Source of the DNA: Xenopus tropicalis
Lineage: Eukaryota > Chordata > Amphibia > Anura > Pipidae
Assembly: GCF_000004195.4 (NCBI RefSeq)
Contig: NC_030683.2
Coordinates: forward strand, 50,915,358 to 50,979,357
DNA length: 64,000 bases
Direction of reading: 5' to 3'
Shown here: positions 63,645 to 64,000 of the stretch, piece after piece
Layout: each line of letters starts with the position of its first letter
Position numbering within the stretch: the first letter of the stretch is position 1
Notes under the pieces: generated by a model
Seen by the model: only the letters and a program-made list of their open reading frames with translations
Told to the model about the DNA's origin: nothing
Databases searched by the model: none
Translations under genes and position numbers: made by a program

Positions 63645-63744
63645 GTAAGGGGTGCATCCTTATGCAGCATCTGTAAATGACTCCTAACTCAAAAAAAAAA
63701 TTCTCATGTTCTCTACACATGTTTTGAAATAATTTCAAAAATAA

Positions 63745-63858
<114 letters not shown>

Positions 63859-64000
63859 GAATTGAAATGGTTACATTTTAACAACATGGGCGCTGTATGG
63901 GAATACAGACTGTACATCAGTGAATGACAAGTGGCACAAAGGGAAAATAAAGAGTTCCACAGTTCTGCTAATGACAATGAATGATATTCTGAACACACAG
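63859..64000 (+). other. sh2d4b: sh2d4b 3' UTR (start)
   Basis: Follows the stop codon; no further frame. It runs at least to the polyadenylation signal and probably just past the window end. Confidence 0.7.
63946..63951 (+). terminator. sh2d4b: Candidate polyadenylation signal AATAAA
   Basis: Canonical AATAAA 88 bp after the stop codon. Cleavage 10-30 bp further on would give a very short 3' UTR. A more distal signal beyond the window is possible. Confidence 0.6.

Overview
The window is eukaryotic nuclear DNA from a vertebrate, most likely a clawed frog (Xenopus). It is AT-rich, has no operons, has long introns with GT/AG junctions, and is packed with transposons. The frog call is inference. 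It rests on MITE families I recognise from memory as typical of Xenopus: TTAA-flanked T2-type elements, the ACAGGTATGGGATCC-ended element, and hAT-type MITEs with TAGTGATG ends.

One protein-coding gene can be supported: sh2d4b (SH2 domain-containing 4B), on the + strand. Seven consecutive coding exons fall at 26671-26830, 27618-27765, 39452-39599, 47652-47862, 48793-48920, 62075-62295 and 63766-63858. Their phases are mutually compatible and join into about 368 codons ending in TAA. A short 3' UTR with an AATAAA signal runs to the window edge. The first ~60 codons of the family (N-terminal exon or exons) were not found and probably lie upstream. The 26.7 kb before the first recognised exon is therefore intron 1 or upstream flank.

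The rest is mobile DNA and repeat-poor sequence. Region 1-26.7 kb holds a CR1-like LINE tail, two loci where three MITE families are nested like Russian dolls (2.7-4.1 and 23.4-24.5 kb), and a long inverted repeat (5.6-6.1 kb). It also holds a solo-LTR-like element inside a MITE (11.2-12.2 kb), two TTAA MITEs sharing one TTAA (12.6-13.3 kb), a decayed but structurally complete DIRS-type tyrosine-recombinase retrotransposon (13.3-18.1 kb, - strand), an L2-like LINE 3' end (20.3-21.1 kb), and a diverged ~340-390 bp tandem repeat (22.4-23.3 kb). The gene's introns (26.8-63.8 kb) hold two copies of one hAT-type element carrying a 34-bp minisatellite, a GC-rich hAT-type element ending 73 bp before an exon, several hAT MITEs with 8-bp target duplications, and long repeat-poor stretches.

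Most of the longer open frames are repeat artefacts or chance. I see no second gene, no RNA gene, and no evidence of an undescribed multi-gene system. The most informative signals are the transposon architectures and their insertion histories.
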